From positions 32,900,501 to 32,964,500 of the forward strand of contig CM066993.1 of assembly GCA_033977485.1 (NCBI GenBank): a DNA stretch of 64,000 nt, in the 5' to 3' direction. The DNA is from Hydrangea macrophylla. Its lineage: Eukaryota; Streptophyta; Magnoliopsida; Cornales; Hydrangeaceae. The position numbers were made by a program, and so were the translations under genes. Positions 1 through 11,394 of the stretch are shown piece after piece (position 1 is the first letter of the stretch; each line of letters opens with the position of its first letter). The notes under the pieces are model-generated. The model made no database searches. It saw nothing but the letters and a program-made list of their open reading frames with translations, and was not told the origin of the DNA.

Positions 1-758
1 GCCATAGAAAAGTGGTCGGGAACGTCGTACTTATCCTTAATTCGACCCAAGTCAGAGGCGGGCAAGATGTTCATGACTCGCGCCCAAGCAACACAACATC
101 GGGGCTATTTGGCCTTGATTCCTCACCACTCGACCTCCCAGACACTAAGGCCACAGGGGGGGCATGACCCTCCTCATCATCAGACACTCAAGAATGGATC
201 TGGCCCTCGCTGTGATGGTCAGACAGTATCATGGAAGGAGTGTCTAGGCTGGTGTCTGGTGTCCCGAAAAGAGAAACCTCGTCTTTCGACCGGGATGATG
301 AGGTGAATCCCTAATGACACATCCCTCAGTCTCCTGCAACTAGGTCAGAAAGTAGTCAGCGACCTTGATACAGGTCGGGAACTCCTAGCCTAAGGTACAG
401 TGGGGGTAAAAATCTCCCACTCAAACTGCCCATAGCTGTCGCTTCGGGCATGTAGAGTGTCGCCTCAAAAAGTGCACACATTAAATGCATGATGGGATGG
501 TCCAGTTAGCATGTGACTGGTCGGTTACATCCATACCAACTTTGTTGGATTCTAACTAGACCAGTCACTCCTTAACACGTGGTAGGTGTCGGCCTCGGGT
601 CTATGACCACCGCTCTATCTAGACCCGGGCTGACTAACTTGACCGGTCGCACCCCTGGTAGGGTATCGATCTCCTTCCTGGATAGTTTTCTAGAGCAGTA
701 CTAATTTTCAATCCTTATCCAATGAAGCATCGCATTAGCTTCAAAAATGGGAGGCAAC
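1..758 (+). mobile_element. 3' internal remnant of Tat-like element E
   Basis: No sustained reading frame is visible; the short frame at 67-306 has no recognisable domain. The stretch ends in a purine-rich run (AAAAATGGGAGGCAAC, 744-758) directly before a TG that fits an LTR start, so it is best read as the untranslated 3' end of a plus-strand Ty3/gypsy element whose 3' LTR follows. Composition is less AT-rich than the neighbouring Ogre-like DNA. The family is inferred only from the adjacent LTR, and the left end lies outside the window. Confidence 0.4.
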
Positions 759-1364
759 TGATATAAATAAAAGTATCAGGTCAAAGTCAAGTCTTGCCAC
801 CTTAATATAGAGAAGCCAGGTCTCCCGGGCAGTTATGTAGAACCGCCCGGTGTGGTCACTAACTTAGGCATCTATTCCAGACTGGCCCTGCGTGGGCGCG
901 CTGCTAGAAGACGTGATTGCTTGCCCAGCAAGCCTCCAAATAGTTCCCTATCCCAATTGGAAGGCTTAATGGAAGGATCAAGTAGTTTCCTAAACTACTT
1001 AGGAAACTCTACTAATTTTATGTAAATCAAATGTAATCAGATTGGGTTTCCTAATCCAATAATTTACCTTGTACGAGTAACCTCTTGCACATATAAAAGA
1101 GGTCCCTTACCCCCTGTCAAAGGGGTCGCATTCTTAACCTACAGAATAGCAAATTACATCACTATTACGCATAGACCCGGTCAATTTCTGGTAGTGCTGC
1201 CCCTCTTTGTTGGTTCACTAATAGCCACTGGTGATCTGTTAGTGAAGAACATTGACACACACGTGGAAGTAGGTTACCTCATTAACGGGGCCGAACCACA
1301 CACAAATTGTCTGTGTTCATCCCTCTCTCTCTGAACTATACTTACCCAGATTTTTGTATCATCA
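759..1364 (+). mobile_element. LTR of Tat-like element E (probably 3' LTR)
   Basis: The stretch starts TGATATAAAT after a polypurine run and ends ...GTATCATCA. It shares blocks with the LTR of the Tat element that starts at 48048: the AGTTTCCTAAACTACTTAGG motif, a TATAAAAG box followed by a (A)GGGGTC/GGGTCC block, and an ACACACACGTGGA block. To its right the sequence switches abruptly to the minus-strand gag of element A, at a point where homology with element B begins near 1379. That supports an insertion of E into A. The exact right edge is uncertain by a few bases. Confidence 0.55.
1090..1098 (+). promoter_or_regulatory. TATA box of LTR E
   Basis: ATATAAAAG lies 270 bp before the LTR end, in the same sequence context as the TATAAAAG of the related LTR at 48463. 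A 10-bp inverted repeat with a 5-nt loop (AGTTTCCTAA / TTAGGAAACT, 984-1008) lies about 80 bp upstream. Confidence 0.55.
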
Positions 1365-1399
1365 AGGCGTATCCTCTAATCTTCTAGAAATTCATAAGG

Positions 1400-2760
1400 T
1401 TTGATATCTTGTCCTACCAGTACTATCAGCGCAGACGGGTCAAAGACTTCCTTCTCGACATCCAAGAGATTGATGTTTCGTGGTGTTGGTCTTGCTATCG
1501 ATCAAATTTGGTACTTCATGCCTCAACCTCATACACCGGCCTATTGTGTGGCCATGAGCTTTGTGAAATTCACAATAGAGGTTTGCATTGAAGCCTGGTA
1601 GGAGTGGATCAGGCATTGACCTTGGTTCTAACTGCTTTAGATAACCCTTTTTCATTAATTGATTAAGAGTGGTGGTCAATGAAATTCCTAAATTCGTGAA
1701 GTGATAGGACTATCCCCCCAACTTTGGTCTTGATGCTCCTCCCTTCTTTGACACATTATGGCGTTCTTCTAGCTTGCTCAAAACATTAACATCAATTACT
1801 ACTTAGTTTCTTATGTTCCCTCCATAAAATGGTCTTCTAGAGCGGTTCCCATGTGATTCCTCCTTCTTAATCTTTCCATCCTTGATGGCTTCTTCGAGAT
1901 CTCAAATAACTCCACAAAATGTGGATGCATTGATATATGAGCTTCTCTTGATAGGCATTCTACAAGTTCTTTACTATGATTTGGATCTGCTCTTTCTTAA
2001 GTGGCCATTGGGTCATTTTTGCGTCCTTTTCCCTCCAACGAGCTAGAAACTCAGCAAACGACTCTTTATATTCTTACGTACTCGTCTCCAAATTCCTCAT
2101 AGTCACATCAAGTTCTTGATTATACTCGTATTGAGTGATGAAAGCCTTCAGAACTTCCTCCTATATGCAAGTTTTGCTTGGTTCCAAAGGGAAATACTAG
2201 GACAAAGCTGCCCCAATCAGGGTTTGGTGAAATATTATGGCCATGATGGCAGGACTTAAACCACTCAGCTGAAAGGCCCTAATACACATCCTCAAGTGAT
2301 TTCTAGGGTGGCCAGAACCATCGAACTTATCAATTTCAGGCATCTTAAAACCGATCGGTAGCTTTTCTTGGGCTCCTTCAAATAAACCTTCTAACTCTAG
2401 TAGGTAACTTTCAACTGCATTCGATTTGCGGACAACTTTCTCTAGCTTTTCCACCTTCTCCTTCATCTCAATGCGCTCTTTCGCAACCTTCCCAATCTTC
2501 TCTCTTTTTGCCCTGGGTACATCAGCTCTAGGTTGTTCTGGATCCTTATACCAATCATCATCCACAACTTGTCCAACAGTTGGAGGACGATCGATTATCA
2601 GTGGATCAATAGCAGGCCTTTGGTGGGTCAGCATTTCCAACATGGTTATCATTTGATCCATTCTCTCTTTTAGTTGTGCTATTTCTACAACGTACTATTC
2701 CTGATCCATTTCTCTTTCCATCTCTGGTTCTCTTCTTACTAACCTTGAATCTGAATCCTT
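1400..2760 (-). pseudogene. gag remnant of Ogre-like element A
   Basis: Read on the minus strand, the pieces line up with the gag of element B (12784-14853). The N-terminal part (from about 2710) is rich in charged residues and ends with the motif MPEIDKFDGSGHPRNHLRMC. The C-terminal part has the Tat/Ogre-type degenerate zinc knuckle CEFHKAHGHTIGRCMRLRHE (about 1500-1610). Between 1680 and 2196 homology continues but frames are broken. Gag packages element RNA in a cytoplasmic particle. The gene is dead: it is split by stops and frameshifts and cut at about 1375 by LTR E. Protease and RT are not seen. Confidence 0.75.
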
Positions 2761-3902
2761 GACCCAAACAGTTTTGGTGTTCAATGCTATCCTGCCTACA
2801 AGTTTTATTTGTTTTTACTTCAAAATTTTGATAAAATTGAAATGTTTATGAATGATTTAAATGTCACATGGATGAGTTGCATGTGTATGTGTGTGTGCCT
2901 ATTCTATATTACAAAGAAAGAGAAATTTCTAATCCTAACACATTAGCACATAAGATCCTCACTCACGTCAATTGCGCCAATTTCTCCTTTCATGAAGAAA
3001 AAAATTTGAAATTCATTTAAAAAGCATTTCATGACTGATAAGATCTTTTGGAAACAATCCTCAGGAATGGGGATTGTGAAAACATTTTTCATCAATAAGT
3101 GATTGGGTTGGAATTTTGTTTTGAAAAAAATTTCTTTAGTTGGCGAAACATTTCAAAAACAAATCTCAAGAATTTTCGGTTCTTCCTTCGAAGGTGAGAA
3201 TGTGAAAATATACCTTAACAAGGGTACAAAAGTGAACTCCACAGATTTTTGAAAGAGCGATCGAAAACTTTGGAATAAAGATAGCAAAATTTGTTCACTT
3301 TTAAAGATGTATTTAAAGTTCCTTGGGTAGAAGGATTGTATGATCGGATTATCACCGTACTTTTCATGAATTCAGATGCATACAAGGTCAATGATGCTTA
3401 GATTGACAGGATATGAGAAATGCAATCTTATAATAAAAAATCTAGCATATTCCTAAATGTCGTGGGACATGAGAAGGAGTTGCTAAAAGGTGATTAAAAG
3501 ATTATACATCCTACATCAAGAAAGCATCATCATCATCTCAAATTATCCCTTCCGGGCATACAAAACTCCCTAGCATATAATCCTAATCAAGATTTGATTC
3601 CCTAATTTTGAAAGGTTCTATGGAAGCTACCATACAAAGTCCAGGTTTTGGTCAAATAAGGAACCCTTGACACACATCCGATAGAATGCTTTATATACCA
3701 ATACATGGTAAGAGATCAAGGGTGATCACACAGCTCTATGGTAACTTGACCGACCATGTCGTCCCGAGCCTCTATGGCCATAGTTCTATACAATCGACTG
3801 GTGAGACATGCAAGTGTAATGCAACGGGCACACAGAAATTAATAAATTCCATTAAAAGGATTCTATCAAGTCTATTCCATGAGTGAACCCAAAATCAGAG
3901 TT
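2761..3902 (-). mobile_element. 5' leader of element A
   Basis: This non-coding AT-rich stretch lies between gag and PBS. It aligns along its length with the leader of element B (about 14900-16113), including a short TG microsatellite at 2879-2900 and the ATTTGAAAGGTTCTATGG-like block near 3605. No sustained frame was recognised. The ORF at 3686-3886 is a chance frame. Confidence 0.6.
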
Positions 3903-3952
3903 CTGGTATGCAAAACCAAAGATTTTGGGTTCGATCACCAGTAGAGTCACCA
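3903..3952 (-). other. Extended PBS of element A (tRNA-Arg ACG 3' part)
   Basis: On the plus strand the 50 bases follow the sense sequence of plant tRNA-Arg(ACG) from position 27 to the terminal CCA, about 40 of 50 matching by eye: anticodon arm CTGGTATGCAAAACCA, T arm TTTTGGGTTCGATCACCA and acceptor strand AGAGTCACCA. The last 18 form the normal primer-binding site for the minus-strand element, three bases (GAT) from the LTR edge. The additional 32 nt of tRNA likeness is unusual. The tRNA reference was recalled from memory. Confidence 0.8.
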
Positions 3953-5165
3953 GATTGTGGATATCGCAGGCTAATTATGCTTTTTAAAACCTTTTCAAAT
4001 TTGAATATGAGTCGCCACTTAATTTTTAAAGGAAAAATTAAGAAACCATTTTAAGGCTCAAAGCATGTGTAAGAAATTATTTGAAGCTCAAAATATGTGT
4101 TTAAGGTTCTGATCTAATCAATTCAAAACTGACTTACTATTCTGAGATTTTTGACAGAAAGCGATTAGTTCACAAAACTTGATATCAAACTATATTAATT
4201 ATAAAATCTTCTTAAAACAAAAATTACAAGGGTAGATCTTTATGTTATGAACACAATCCATTTGGTCTCATCCAATTCCCATGGATTATGGCTTATTTAA
4301 AAATCCTTGATCACGGTTGGTTAGTGGATTCACTGCACCATTGTCAAGATCACCATTTTTTTTGAACTCTATCATCTAAGCCATGTATATTAACTTCTCC
4401 TAAGCCTAATCCCTCTCTCGAATTAATGATCCTTGAAGGGTTTGAAACCAAACTCATCCAATCCTTCTCTCAAGTTGATGGTCCTTGAAGGTTATGTACA
4501 CTAATCCTTATAAGTTTCAATGAAGCATGAGATGGCTTCATGAAACTCATATATGATGATCTTAAGTCATGGTCATAGGCTTAGATACACCATTAGATTA
4601 AGCACATAACTAAAATCAATCTCTCCTTTCAACTAAATCATAATTTACGGAAGATTGAGTGATTAAGTGAAATGATCTCAATGGGATATGGAAGATCTCA
4701 TGAGTTTTCAAAATAATAGTAACAATAAATAGAACTAAAGTCTAATCCAATTGATGATCCAAAGTTTAACTCCTCTTTGAAAACATGTTTTACTTCCAAT
4801 CTAGAGCTATCTAGATCCAAATCAACAAATACATGAAGAAATCCAATCACAATTCAAGTGGTGTGTGATGAAATGGGGTGGGAAGTGAGTTTTTTAAAAT
4901 TATATAAAAGATCCTAAGGAGCTCTATGAATTGTGATTGGATTTTAACTAAGAACTAATAAGGATTAGAAGTTACCTCGAATTATCCTCAACTTCTTTGT
5001 GCTTTGAAGGAACTCCAAAGAATCTGCAAGCTCTTCATTTCTTAGTTCTCTCTAATATTCTCTTAATTCTCACCAAGATTCCTTGATTATCTTAAGAGTG
5101 TTTTTCAAGAACCTCTTCTTAACTACCTTGAAAACCATCCCCCTTGTAATGGGAATATTCATCCC

Positions 5166-5175
5166 TTTATATAGG
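5166..5175 (-). promoter_or_regulatory. TATA box of LTR A
   Basis: TTTATATAGG on the plus strand gives CCTATATAAA on the coding strand of the element, in the same position as the TATA motifs of LTRs B, D and C. The palindrome array at 5296-5540 lies 120-365 bp upstream. Confidence 0.6.
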
Positions 5176-5295
5176 CAAAATTTGAAGGGTTATTTTGGTA
5201 AATTCGGGGGTAAAACCCTAATCCCTAAGGTACTTTTGATGGTACAATGCGTACTATTTTAAAAAGCAGACAGTTAAAAAATGCAACACTTGCTC

Positions 5296-5540
5296 GAGTT
5301 GTATGCAGCACTCAATAAGTGCCGTAACGGCACTCATCAACTACCGGCGTGGCATTCAATGATTGCCAGTGCGGCACTTAGAGAGTGCCGCAGATAACTC
5401 GCGAACTGTCATCTTTTTTGTGCCTTTCCAATTTTTGCGGCAGTTGGTGAATATCCATGACATTTGGTGATAGCCGGTGCGGCACTTCCTGATTGCCATT
5501 ACGACACACAGTGAGTGCCACTGCGGCACCAAGTGACTAT
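5296..5540. repeat. CGGCACTCA/TGAGTGCCG palindrome array in U3 of LTR A
   Basis: At least five imperfect palindromes of the type GCGGCACTTAGAGAGTGCCG (5371-5391) occur here, including 5305-5324, 5328-5345, 5351-5367 and 5502-5520. The same motif family recurs in LTRs B, C, D and I. All lie upstream of the TATA box in element orientation. Confidence 0.75.
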
Positions 5541-5754
5541 CGCAAATATTACTACGTGTCATTTTCCTCTTTTTCTCATATTCATCCCTTTACTTTCCCT
5601 TCTTTTTTCTTTCTTTCTTCATTAAATTCATATTTGGACATTAGAGAGCTTTTCTAAGAGCTTGGATCACCTTGGAAACACTAAATTTTGTCAGACATTG
5701 TCACCATCGATTTTGGAGGTAACAATCCCCAAAATTCAATGGGTGCTCAAAATC

Positions 5755-5759
5755 AGGGT
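5755..5759. repeat. Target-site duplication of element B, left copy
   Basis: AGGGT directly precedes the TGTGG edge of the 3' LTR of B. The matching AGGGT is at 19199-19203 after the other end. A 5-bp duplication is what Ty3/gypsy integrases leave. Confidence 0.8.
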
Positions 5760-7845
5760 TGTGGATACTCGCAATTTTACCCACACTTATTTTTAAATTT
5801 TTCAAAATTTCAAAATTCAAATATGAGTCGCCACTTAATTTTTAAAAGGAAAATTAAGAAACCATCTTAAAAGCAAACTGATCTTTTGGAAACTAGGGAT
5901 TGCTAGGTCCGGGGATAATGAAATGAGAGGGAAAGGAGCAATGCGGACTAAAACACCCCTCTCATCCTATCTCGTGATATGCCTCTACTCAACATCCTTT
6001 TTAATCAAATTATTAATCTAAGCATGCCCTCAACTAATACATATATATATATATTACAAAAGCATGTCAAAAGTGGTGTAAGATTGCTACTGATAAAAGG
6101 CATACAAAACCACGTAATTCAAATAGCAAGTAAGAATGATATGCAAATAAGGAATAAGAGAACTTACCCGTGCTCCAGCCGCGAAATGAGAAACATGCAA
6201 TGCATGCAAATTAATAACAAAACCTAAAAAAGAGTCTCGAATTCACATATTCATATAAATCAAGACTTAGTCTAAGGTGTCGTACATGAATTCGAAAAAC
6301 AATAAAATCAAGAAGTAAAATAAAAAAGGGTCAAGAAATTGAACCTTGATACCGCTTTGAACAATATAATATTGAACCCTAAATAATATATTCAGACTTC
6401 TAACTTAATTCTATCAAACATTGGAGATGTTGACATAGTCGTGAATTCCTTCCAATTAGTTGAAGTTGTAGCACCTTTATAGATATACAAGTCTCAACTA
6501 GGAGCCAATGTAATGTCCATATAGAGATGGTATAATCCCAATATAGTCATAAGGAACCCATGATTCTATGCAACTAGTTAAGACTTAATATAATGCAAAA
6601 ATGACATCCTAATAGCTAAAATCAATACACATGTGATGTTTGCATGAACATGAACAAGAGTAGGCTATGAATCATTCATCAATTTGGATCATTTAGTCTC
6701 TGGATTTAAGTTCTAAGGCACTAGGAGACCATTTAGATTAGATTTAACAAGATTTATCAAAACTGTGACAGAATTACAAGAATTACCAAGAGCAAACCAG
6801 ACTTTGAAAAATAGAAAAAACATATTTCCATTAGTGATCTTCATAATTTTTGGATGTGGTGTGCCTCTGTGAGTCTAGTTTCTAACCCAAAAATAAAATC
6901 AAAGGTTAAAGAATTCAATCTCCGACAATTGAATCAAAACTAGACACTACTCAGAATTTTACAACTCTCTGTCCAGGGATTTTGTATGATTTTCCAAAAA
7001 TATTAAACAAATCATAATAACTTTGATTTTTTTAAGGAATCTTATTAACACATTAAACTTCATAGAAAAATTATTTAAAGTCAAAAAGGCTTGATTAAAT
7101 TATAAAACCAAACCATGCTATGTATAAAATTTAACCAAAACAAAAGTTGTAGTGATACATATGTGATTTATGAACACTCTCCAATTGGTCGCATGCAATT
7201 GCCACAGACCATGATTTAATTAAAAATCTTTGACCATAGTAGGTTCATGAACTCACTGCACCAATATTGATATTCAAGTCATAAAAGTTAACAAGTCAAT
7301 TCCTCTCTCAAGTTGATGATCCTTGAGGTATATGGCTTATTATATCCTATCCTCCTCTCAAATTAATGATCCTTGGAGACTAGATATTGACCAAATCCAC
7401 ATAAACCTTCATAACATATGGAAAGGATTCCATGAGATTTTAAATTAGAGGACCCAAATCATGAGTCAAAATTTTGACCCACTCATCATGTATGGATATA
7501 GCCATGATCAACCTTAATTCCTATATAGATCATAGGATCATAGGGATTAAAGGATCAAACTCAAGGGAATCCAATGAGATATTGAAGATCTCATGGCCCC
7601 AAATGAAAAATATAAACAAAAGGAAATAAAATCAAAGTCCATTTAAAGAGATTGCCTCTAATAACTTTAGAAATGTACTTAATTCTTGATAAAGATCCTT
7701 CAATTCTTCAAGTTCTGCTTAAAATTCTGCTTCAAAGTTCTTTGTTTTTTCTTTCAAATTCTCTCAAAATCCTGTCAATTCTCTCTATGTTTCTCTACAT
7801 TTCTTCACTTGGAAAAAGATCCATATAATGGAGATGAACACCTCC

Positions 7846-7855
7846 TTATATAGAC
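7846..7855 (-). promoter_or_regulatory. TATA box in 3' LTR of B
   Basis: TTATATAGAC on the plus strand reads GTCTATATAA in element sense, identical in context to 18625-18634 of the other LTR. Confidence 0.6.
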
Positions 7856-7937
7856 CAATCTTATGGGGTTAAATTTGTAAATTCAGGGTAAAAACTCATG
7901 TGCAATGATACTCCATACGTATTGAAGAAAAGTTACA

Positions 7938-8030
7938 GCGGGCAGCACTCACTGAGTTGTCTGCGGCACTCAGCGCGGCACGGCACTCAACGAGTACTGA
8001 GTGCCACCGGCTTGTTCGCATGCCGCTTCT
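7938..8030. repeat. U3 palindrome array, 3' LTR of B
   Basis: Copies of GCAGCACTCACTGAGTTG, CGGCACTCAGCGCGGCACGG and ACTGAGTGCC lie 85-175 bp upstream (element sense) of the TATA box. Confidence 0.7.
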
Positions 8031-8418
8031 AACGGAATTCCTACCTTTTAATTTATTTAATGGATTATACATTATATATATCTTTTGTTTTGTTTTGTTT
8101 TAGTTTTTCTATTTCTTTTCAAAATTCAAAATTCAAAATTCTTTCTCTTTTGATTATTTTATTTTCTTTTCAAAATTATTTCTATTTCTTATATTGAAAT
8201 TATTTTTCACACTATCTCTCTTATACGTACTTCATACCTGAGTTTTTCCGAACACTCTGTCTTTCTATTTTTTCTTGAAACCTTTATCGGGACTGAAGAA
8301 ACCTCCGAATAACTTGAATCATTTAGAAAACCTTGGAATTTCGCCGGACATTGTCATCATTGGTTTAGAGGTGATGAACCCTTAAATTTGACAGTTGGTT
8401 GAATTTGGGGTGTCTACA

Positions 8419-8640
8419 ATTTACCCCTCTTCGGTAGAGCTTGTGAAGCAACGTGTATCACGATTGAATATCAAAGCATCTGTGAAGACAAGCCTTTTGA
8501 TCAAACTATTGAACTCAGGTAAAAACAAATTGTGTTGCAAAAATAGGCCCAAAGAGGGTCGGTGCTGGTCATGCTCAATGGCGAGCTACCTACGTATCCC
8601 TGCTGGAATCAGACCAGGATGTAGTTTGCGCAAGGGAATA
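8419..8640 (-). promoter_or_regulatory. Conserved 3' block of B: hairpin and polypurine tract
   Basis: In element sense this block holds the motif CTACATCCTGGTCTGATTCC ... ATACGTAGGTAGC (complement of 8585-8626), then about 150 nt closely matching the same block in element C (34870-35082), then the purine run CCGAAGAGGGGTAAAT beside the LTR. The polypurine tract primes plus-strand DNA synthesis. The role of the hairpin is unknown. The ORF at 8395-8655 runs antisense across it and looks fortuitous. Confidence 0.65.
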
Positions 8641-8959
8641 GACAAACACAATTAGTCATTTGAATGAATGCACCTATCCTATCGTGTTGCACGTGCTCAA
8701 GCAATCTTATGCTCCATGAGCTCGTACGCGATGATTCTGAATCATATTGCTTTTTTTTCTAGTCACAAGAATGCATTCTCGCTTTAAATTCTCTATTCTG
8801 ATGTCGTCTTAATCTGGGAAAGCCATGATTGATGTAGATGCATTTTACTCCTTACACTGCTTATCGATTAACTAGATGATTTCAATGCAATGTTCGACAC
8901 GGGTTCTTTTTTATGCTTAATTCTCCTGTGTTCTCCAAAAATCATCTGATTGATTTGTA

Positions 8960-9795
8960 TGCACTTTGCGCCTTATACCCGGATGTCGTATCAGGAACTG
9001 AACTGATTAAAACACTAAGATGCGTTTTGCACCTTATACTCTGGTGTCTTATCAAGGATTAAAATTTTTGAAAGACTGAGATGCGCTTTGCGCCTTATAC
9101 TCTAATGTTTTAACAAGAGATGAGATTGTTTTGAAAGACCGAGATGCATTTCGTGCCTTATACTCCGGTGTCTTATCAAGGACTGAGATTTTTGATAGAC
9201 TGAGATGCTCTTTGTGCCTTATACTCTAGTGTCTTATCAAGGATTGAAATATTTGAGAGATTGGGATGCGCTTCACGTATTATACTTCAGTGTCTTATCA
9301 AGAAATGAGATGTTTTGAAAGACTAAGATGTGCTTCGCGCCTTATACTCCGGTGTCTTATCAAGAAATGAGATGTTTTAAAAGACTGAGATGCACTTTAT
9401 GCCTTATACTCCAGTGTTTTATCAAGAGATGAGATTGTTTTGAAAGTCTGAGATGTGCTTAACGGCTTATACTCCGGTGTATTCCAAGAATTGAAGTATT
9501 TTGAAAGACTGAGATGCACTTCGCACCTTATACTCTGGTGTTTATTACAAGAGATGAGATTATTTTTGAAAGACTAAGATATGCTTTGCGCCTTATACTC
9601 TGGTGTCTTCTAAGAATTGAAATTTTTTAAAAGACTAAGATATGTTTCGCACCTTATACTTCGGTGTCTTATCAAGAAATGATATATTTTAAAAGACTGA
9701 GATGCACTCCGTGCCTTATACTCCAGTGTTTTAACAAGAGATTAGATTGTTTTGAAAGACTAAGATGCGTTTTGAACCTTATACTCCAGTATCTT
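8960..9795. repeat. Tandem array, unit about 61 bp, about 13 copies
   Basis: The unit has the core GATGCGCTTCGCGCCTTATA followed by CTCCGGTGTCTTATCAAG and GAGATTTTTGAAAGACTGA. Copies vary by substitutions. The complement of the core matches the monomer core of the 108-bp array at 32310-34655, so both descend from one ancestral 3' repeat. Confidence 0.85.
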
Positions 9796-9804
9796 CAAAG
9801 AATT

Positions 9805-10310
9805 GAGATTCGCAGAAAAGTTAGAATCGTTCTAGATTCAATGACCCCAATGATCATAGAAAAGTTAGAATTGCTCCAAATTCAATGACCCCAATGATCG
9901 CAGAAAAGATAAAATTGCTCTATATTCAATGACCCTAATGATCGCAGAAAAGATAGAATCTTTCTAGATTCAATGACCCTAATGATCGCAGAAAAGCTAG
10001 AATCGCTCTAGATTCAATGACCCCAATGATCGCAGAAAAGTCAAAATCGCTCCAGATTCAATGACCCCAATGATCGCAAAAAAGTCAAAATCGCTCCAGA
10101 TTCAATGACCCCAATGATTGAAGAAAAGTCATAATCGCTCCAGATTGAAAGACCCCAATGATCGAAGAAAAGCCAGAATTGCTCCAGATTGAATGACCCC
10201 AATGATTGCAAAAAAGTCTGAATCACTCCAGATTTAATGACCCCAATGATCGTAGAAAAGTCAGAATCGCTCCTAATTCAATGACCCCAATGATCACACA
10301 AAATGCATGG
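9805..10310. repeat. Tandem array, unit about 44 bp, about 11 copies
   Basis: The repeated unit is AGATTCAATGACCCCAATGA + TCGCAGAAAAGTCAGAATCG + CTCC with scattered changes. It directly follows the 61-bp array. The complementary-strand ORF at 10041-10226 is only the repeat translated. Confidence 0.9.
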
Positions 10311-10379
10311 TATTACAAGGGTAATATCCTTCTTTCTTTTCTAATTCAGGATAGTCACACAGACTTATTTTCAAAAACC

Positions 10380-10620
10380 TGAAGTCACGCGACCTTCGAA
10401 AAAATTTTCATTTTCTATTTTCAAAATCTGGGAGTTATGCGGACTCGAAAAAATTCATTTTCTATTAAAGATCAGGAGTTGCACAGACTCGAAAATTCAA
10501 TGGAGTCGTGTAGACTTGAAAATTCATTTTCAAAAGATCTGGAGTCGTACGGATTCGAAGATTCTCATTTTCAATTTTAAAAGTCTAAAGTCACGCAAAC
10601 TTGAAAATTCTCATTTTCAT
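10380..10620. repeat. Short degenerate array with GGAGTCGTACGGACTCGAAA motif
   Basis: Five loose copies of a roughly 45-50-bp unit occur, each with (G)GAGT(C)...GACTCGAAAA then TTCATTTTC. It resembles the GAGTC...GACTC arrays at 29590-30070 and 31140-32110 in the GI/C region. Confidence 0.65.
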
Positions 10621-10695
10621 TCTCGGTGTTTCTTAATCCAGATTCATCCTTTACCAAATTTTTTTTCTCTCTTTTTCTTTGATAGATTAATTGCC

Positions 10696-11075
10696 ATGGT
10701 CGACGGTTCGAGTGGTTTAAGTGATTAGGGCCAAAAGAGGAAGAGGTGCAAGCTAATTTCTCATGGAGACCCCGTTGTTTTACTCATGGATTCCCTTTTA
10801 ACCAGAGATAAGTTCACGAAGGCTTTTAGTACACCCGACGATTAGCCTGTATGGTTCAAAGCTTGATCTATTGAAGATATCTGCCGAATTGTGCTTCGTG
10901 AGAGTATTGTTCAATTTTTTGTTCAGTTTCCCTGGCAGAGTGAGATTTGAGTTCCTTTCTTTTTATTGTTGCTTTAATCACTGCTTATGTAGATTATTGC
11001 ACCCTTTTTTGAAAAAACTCTTGTTGATCTATATGAGGAGTGTATCTTGGGAATTCAGGGAGATTGACTCAAACT
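10696..11075 (+). pseudogene. Captured gene remnant, antisense to element B, two exons
   Basis: One frame runs from ATG at 10696 to about 10917, with three in-frame stops (TAG, TAG, TGA). It reads MVDGSSGLSD, then a basic run, then an end with the look of a protein segment (SIEDICRIVLRESIVQFF...). A plausible intron follows (donor GTGAGA near 10939, acceptor TTATGTAG at about 10992), and the second exon reads IIAPFFEKTLVDLYEEC... to a TGA. I do not recognise the family. Its place between gag and the tandem arrays, opposite in strand to the element, matches that of the PMD pseudogene in the GI region. The stops are compatible with C-to-T decay. Confidence 0.45.
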
Positions 11076-11394
11076 AACTATAGATACATACATTTTTCAA
11101 ATGTTGTGACCAATTCTGCTTTCTTTTCTTTGCACTTTTCTGATTAATTAGTGACCTTTTTAAGAAGGAGACTCAATTTAGCTCTGATACAAAGTTATCA
11201 TCCCACAGTATTCTTTCATTGTACCTTCCTTTATGATTGACTTTATGATAATGAAGAAATCTTCTTTTCATGTTTCTTTTCGTCTTAAATCAATTTCAAA
11301 TTCATGCATGAAAACTTGTGTCTTAACCTTATGAATTGTCAGGATGTCCAAACTTGATCCTCATTTAGAAAGCCAGTAAACCCAAAGATGTCTT

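Larger units (their letters stand above)
3956..5759 (-). mobile_element. 5' LTR of element A (internally deleted, split by B)
   Basis: The plus-strand left edge is TGTGGATATCGCAGG, the complement of an LTR 3' end, directly beside the PBS. The rest aligns with the LTR of B but lacks about 1.3 kb corresponding to about 16275-17600. The outer end is interrupted: AGGGT at 5755-5759 is repeated at 19199-19203, and the final bases GTCTAAA follow at 19204-19210. Gag on the left shows that this is a 5' LTR of a minus-strand element. Confidence 0.75.
5760..8418 (-). mobile_element. 3' LTR of element B
   Basis: The plus-strand edges are TGTGGATACTCGCAA and GGGGTGTCTACA, that is TGTAGACACCCC...CCACA in element sense. 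It is 2.66 kb against 3.03 kb for the 5' LTR. The main difference is a roughly 205-bp deletion in the part equivalent to 18205-18420, plus smaller gaps equivalent to 17148-17180 and around 17540-17690. It is preceded in element sense by a polypurine tract, not a PBS, which marks it as the 3' copy. Confidence 0.85.

Noticed and set aside
3903..3952. A tRNA-Arg gene
   Set aside because: Only positions 27-76 are matched. The acceptor 5' strand and D arm are absent and the CCA is encoded, so it is a PBS-derived copy and not a tRNA gene.
3956..8418. Tandem LTR duplication
   Set aside because: The AGGGT duplication and the continuation of LTR A at 19204 show that the second LTR belongs to an inserted element.
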